7,532 nucleotides of DNA from Flammeovirgaceae bacterium (GTDB lineage Bacteria > Bacteroidota > Bacteroidia > Cytophagales > Cyclobacteriaceae). Position 1 is the stretch's first letter, and every line of letters starts with the position of its first letter. Location: positions 1 to 7,532 of the forward strand of contig QIDJ01000342.1 of the NCBI GenBank assembly GCA_003228395.1, written 5' to 3'. Positions 4,864 through 7,532 of this stretch are shown here, piece after piece. The position numbers and the translations under genes were made by a program. The notes below the pieces were generated by a model. It was not told where the DNA came from, made no database searches, and saw nothing but the letters and a program-made list of their open reading frames with translations.

Positions 4864-6843
4864 TTAATATTCGATCAATTCTTTGATTTTTTTATCTAAT
4901 CTGGCCTGAGGAAGATAATTTTCTTCCAACGGCGGGCTGAACGGAACCGGTGTATCCAGGCTCCCCAGGCGCATAACCGGGGCGTCGAGATATTCAAAAC
5001 AATTTTCGGCAATCCATGCGCTGATTTCACCTCCGATACCGCCTGTGAGCGAATCTTCGTGGAGTATCAGTACTTTACCGGTTTTTTTCACGGTATTCCT
5101 GACAGCTTCTTTATCCCATGGCATCAGGGTGCGCAGATCGATTATATCAGCAGTAAACGATGTGCTTTCTTTTACTGCTTCCGATGCCCAGTGCACGCCC
5201 GCACCATATGTAATAAGAGATATGTCTATTCCTTCGTTCACCAATACGGCCTCTCCTATTGGTAACGTATAATACGCGTCAGGTATTTCATCTTTTACCG
5301 AACGGTATAATTTTTTATGCTCAAAAAATAACACCGGGTTCGGGTCTTCAATGGCGGCAGTCAGTAATCCTTTGGCATCATACGGGTTCGACGGATAGAG
5401 TATTTTTAACCCGGGCGTATGAAAAAACCAGGCTTCATTTGACTGGCTGTGAAAAGGGCCTGCATTTACACCTGCTCCCGTGGGCATCCGGATGACTACA
5501 TCGGCATTCTGCCCCCAACGGTAATGCGATTTAGCAATGTTATTAACAAGTTGATTGAATCCGCACGACACAAAATCGGCAAACTGCATTTCAATAACTG
5601 ATTTTCTCCCCATTACCGACAACCCCAACCCTGCGCCAAGTATGGCAGATTCGCAAATAGGCGTGTTACGTATGCGCGATTTTCCGAACTGCTCAAGAAA
5701 GCCTTCAGATACTTTAAAAACCCCTCCGTATTCTGCTATGTCCTGTCCCATAAATACCAGGTCGTCAAACCGTTCGAGGCTTTGCCGTAATCCATCAGAA
5801 ATGGCGTCCACCAGGCGTTTTGCTGACTTCTTGTTGTTTGAGGGAATTATTATTTTCTGCCGGTATCCGGCAAATACATCTTTTATTTCATTTCCGCTGT
5901 TGGCCACAGGCATGTTTTCAGAAAAAGCTTTCTTCAGCCCCTGCTCGATTTCCGTGATAATCCGATGACGGATCTTAACCTGAATCTTATCGTTGAGAAT
6001 ACCCAGTTGCTTAAGATAGTCCTCATAATTTTCAACCGGATCTCTCAATGCCCAGGATTCCATCAGCACACGCGGTACATATTTGGTGCCGCTGGCTTCC
6101 TCGTGTCCCCGCACACGAAAGGTCATAGCCTCAATTAATACCGGCCGTGGGTTTTTTCGTATTTTCCCCGCCCAGGATTTAACAGTGTTATAAACTTCAA
6201 GAATGTTATTGCCATCAATTTTTACTGCATCGATGCCATAACCCGGGCCTTTGTCGATAAAATTTTTAAACACATACTGCTCCCTGCTGGGTGTTGAAAG
6301 TCCGTATCCATTGTTTTCAATCATGAAAATTACCGGCAGGCTCCATACGGCCGCTACGTTCAGGGCTTCGTGAAAATCTCCTTCGCTTGTACCTCCGTCG
6401 CCGCTAAAAACCAACGTGGCCTTTTTACTCTTGCTAAGCAAATGATCCAATGCAATGCCATCGGCAACACCTAACTGGGCTCCCAGGTGAGAGATCATAC
6501 CCACAATATGGTGTTCACGGGCTCCGAAATGAAAAGACCGGTCGCGGCCTTTGGTAAAACCCGATAATTTGCCCTGAAACTGTGCAAAAAGTTTATGAAA
6601 AGGGATTTTCCGGGAAGTAAATACGCCAAGATTCCGGTGCATGGGAAGAATATATTCATCTTTTTTCATTGCCTGCGCCGCACCCACGGCTATGGCCTCC
6701 TGACCAATACCCGAAAACCATTTGCTGATACGTCCCTGACGAAGGAGAATAAGCATTTTTTCTTCGATCAGCCGCGGCAGCAGCAATGCCTCGTAAAGAT
6801 CGAGCAGTTTCGCATCCGAAAGTTTATCCCTGTTAAATTCCAT
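4864..6843 (-). CDS. Fused E1 alpha/beta subunit of a 2-oxoacid (branched-chain type) dehydrogenase
   Basis: Thiamine-diphosphate enzyme that decarboxylates a 2-oxoacid and passes the acyl group to the lipoyl arm of an E2 partner. The 659 residues join two subunits that are separate in most bacteria. The alpha part (about 1-310) has the ThDP/Mg motif GDG at 148-150 followed by NN at 177-178, and RGHEEASGTKY (H247) at the position of the active-site loop. A low-complexity linker (about 312-342) follows. The beta part (about 343-659) starts KRLVDAISDGL and has NTPICESAILGAG (E398), FHSQSNEAWFFHTPGLK (H465, H475), YPSNPYDAKGLL and the C-terminal transketolase-like domain (LRTLMPWD). Sequence style is nearest to 2-oxoisovalerate dehydrogenase, but pyruvate or mixed substrates are possible. 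Fused E1s are common in Bacteroidota and the length is normal. The start at 6843 gives a complete alpha domain. E2 and E3 genes are not in the window; lipA is. Confidence 0.95.
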   Translation of the reverse strand: MEFNRDKLSDAKLLDLYEALLLPRLIEEKMLILLRQGRISKWFSGIGQEAIAVGAAQAMKKDEYILPMHRNLGVFTSRKIPFHKLFAQFQGKLSGFTKGRDRSFHFGAREHHIVGMISHLGAQLGVADGIALDHLLSKSKKATLVFSGDGGTSEGDFHEALNVAAVWSLPVIFMIENNGYGLSTPSREQYVFKNFIDKGPGYGIDAVKIDGNNILEVYNTVKSWAGKIRKNPRPVLIEAMTFRVRGHEEASGTKYVPRVLMESWALRDPVENYEDYLKQLGILNDKIQVKIRHRIITEIEQGLKKAFSENMPVANSGNEIKDVFAGYRQKIIIPSNNKKSAKRLVDAISDGLRQSLERFDDLVFMGQDIAEYGGVFKVSEGFLEQFGKSRIRNTPICESAILGAGLGLSVMGRKSVIEMQFADFVSCGFNQLVNNIAKSHYRWGQNADVVIRMPTGAGVNAGPFHSQSNEAWFFHTPGLKILYPSNPYDAKGLLTAAIEDPNPVLFFEHKKLYRSVKDEIPDAYYTLPIGEAVLVNEGIDISLITYGAGVHWASEAVKESTSFTADIIDLRTLMPWDKEAVRNTVKKTGKVLILHEDSLTGGIGGEISAWIAENCFEYLDAPVMRLGSLDTPVPFSPPLEENYLPQARLDKKIKELIEY

Positions 6844-6865
6844 ACACTTATATTACTAAACCGGG

Positions 6866-6873
6866 CAAAATTA
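6866..6873 (-). promoter_or_regulatory. Putative -7 promoter box for the E1 gene
   Basis: The minus strand reads TAATTTTG, matching TAnnTTTG, 22 bp before the E1 ATG. The expected -33 area holds a T-run (TTTT) rather than a clear TTG. It lies back to back with the box for the divergent peptidase gene. Confidence 0.4.
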
Positions 6874-6915
6874 AATTAATTATCGGGGTGTACTGTAAAA
6901 TGGAGGTCTATTTTT

Positions 6916-6923
6916 TATTTTTG
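6916..6923 (+). promoter_or_regulatory. Putative -7 promoter box for the M16 peptidase gene
   Basis: The plus strand reads TATTTTTG, matching TAnnTTTG, 17 bp before the peptidase ATG. No clear TTG -33 element is visible. The implied leader is very short. Confidence 0.4.
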
Positions 6924-6940
6924 CACCTGCCCGTTTATTT

Positions 6941-7532
6941 ATGATCCACTATGAGCATTTTGAATTGTCTAACGGCCTTCAGGTATTCGTACATGAAGAC
7001 CGCAATACCCAGATTGCGGTTTTAAACATATTATACAATGTAGGCTCCCGTGACGAATCTGAATCCAAAACCGGGTTTGCCCACCTTTTTGAACACCTCA
7101 TGTTTGGTGGCTCGGCAAATATTGTTTCATACGACGAACCCCTGCAAAAAGTAGGCGGCGAAAATAACGCCTTTACCACACCGGATATCACTAATTACTA
7201 TCTGACGGTTCCTGCCAATAACCTCGAAACGGGTTTCTGGCTTGAATCTGACCGCATGCATGGTTTGACATTCGATCCGGCCGTGCTGGAGGTACAGCGA
7301 AATGTTGTGATTGAGGAATTTAAACAAAGGTATTTAAATCAACCGTATGGAGATGCCTGGCTAAAGCTCCGGCCGCTCGCGTATAAAACGCATTCGTATA
7401 GATGGGCCACCATCGGAAAAGATATCTCTCACATACAGCATGCCACCATGGAAGATGTAAAAGATTTTTTTTACCGTTTTTATACCACTCAGAATGCCAT
7501 TTTGGTTGTGGCCGGCAATGTAAAAACCAGGG
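6941..7532 (+). CDS. M16 family zinc metallopeptidase, N-terminal part (cut by window edge)
   Basis: First 197 codons of a peptidase of the insulinase/mitochondrial-processing-peptidase family; the frame is open to the edge. The inverted zinc motif HxxEH is intact at 48-52 (HLFEH: H48 and H52 bind zinc, E51 is the catalytic base). The third zinc ligand is probably E126, or E125, in NVVIEEFKQR, which follows at the expected distance of about 75 residues. Family landmarks in order are LSNGLQVFVHED, NILYNVGSRDE, GFAHLFEHLMFGG, the GGENNAFTT turn and LESDRM. Thus this is an active half, not the degenerate partner that often lies beside it. There is no signal peptide, so it is probably cytoplasmic unless a different start is used. 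Full-length members are about 410 residues (one M16 unit) or longer. The next gene out of view may be its inactive M16 partner, but that is a family expectation only. Confidence 0.93.
   Translation, partial: MIHYEHFELSNGLQVFVHEDRNTQIAVLNILYNVGSRDESESKTGFAHLFEHLMFGGSANIVSYDEPLQKVGGENNAFTTPDITNYYLTVPANNLETGFWLESDRMHGLTFDPAVLEVQRNVVIEEFKQRYLNQPYGDAWLKLRPLAYKTHSYRWATIGKDISHIQHATMEDVKDFFYRFYTTQNAILVVAGNVKTR

Noticed and set aside
5045..5968. Plus-strand open frames across the E1 gene
   Set aside because: They lie antisense to well-conserved E1 motifs and show no family features.

Overview
The window looks like chromosomal DNA from a member of the Bacteroidota, probably a Cytophagales- or Chitinophagales-like lineage. 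The evidence is the fused E1-alpha/E1-beta 2-oxoacid dehydrogenase typical of that phylum, A/T-rich leaders without Shine-Dalgarno sites, boxes matching the Bacteroidota -7 consensus TAnnTTTG upstream of three genes, and signal peptides ending in an A-Q junction. The phylum call is fairly firm and the order is a guess. Nothing points to a phage, plasmid, transposon or recent transfer.

Layout from left to right. Positions 1-327 (minus) hold the first 109 codons of lipoyl synthase (lipA), cut by the window edge. Positions 412-1137 (minus) encode a small exported, probable outer-membrane beta-barrel protein of unknown function. Positions 1211-1615 (plus) encode an OsmC/Ohr-superfamily protein. 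It converges, with a 5-bp gap, on a very large gene at 1621-4815 (minus) encoding a 1064-residue exported, extremely basic repeat protein that I do not recognise. At 4864-6843 (minus), 48 bp upstream of that gene, lies the fused E1 subunit of a branched-chain-type 2-oxoacid dehydrogenase. Divergent from it, at 6941-7532 (plus), is the N-terminal part of an M16 zinc metallopeptidase, cut by the right edge. No stretch longer than 100 bp lacks a gene.

How the genes relate. LipA makes the lipoyl cofactor carried by the E2 partner of the E1 enzyme, so the two lie in one metabolic theme, although E2 and E3 are not in the window. The repeat protein follows E1 on the same strand and may be co-transcribed with it, but no functional link is visible.

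The most unusual item is the repeat protein. It has a Sec signal peptide and an Arg/Lys-rich N-terminal third with short PYxGRK / DTYYGR / GDITGRK motifs, including a duplicated block offset by exactly 157 residues. Next come ten back-to-back 22-residue units in strict 66-bp phase. Five GGGS...WNN modules follow a separate pattern, three of them in a 129-bp tandem. A charged C-terminal tail ends the protein. The reading frame is intact throughout, which implies selection on the protein.
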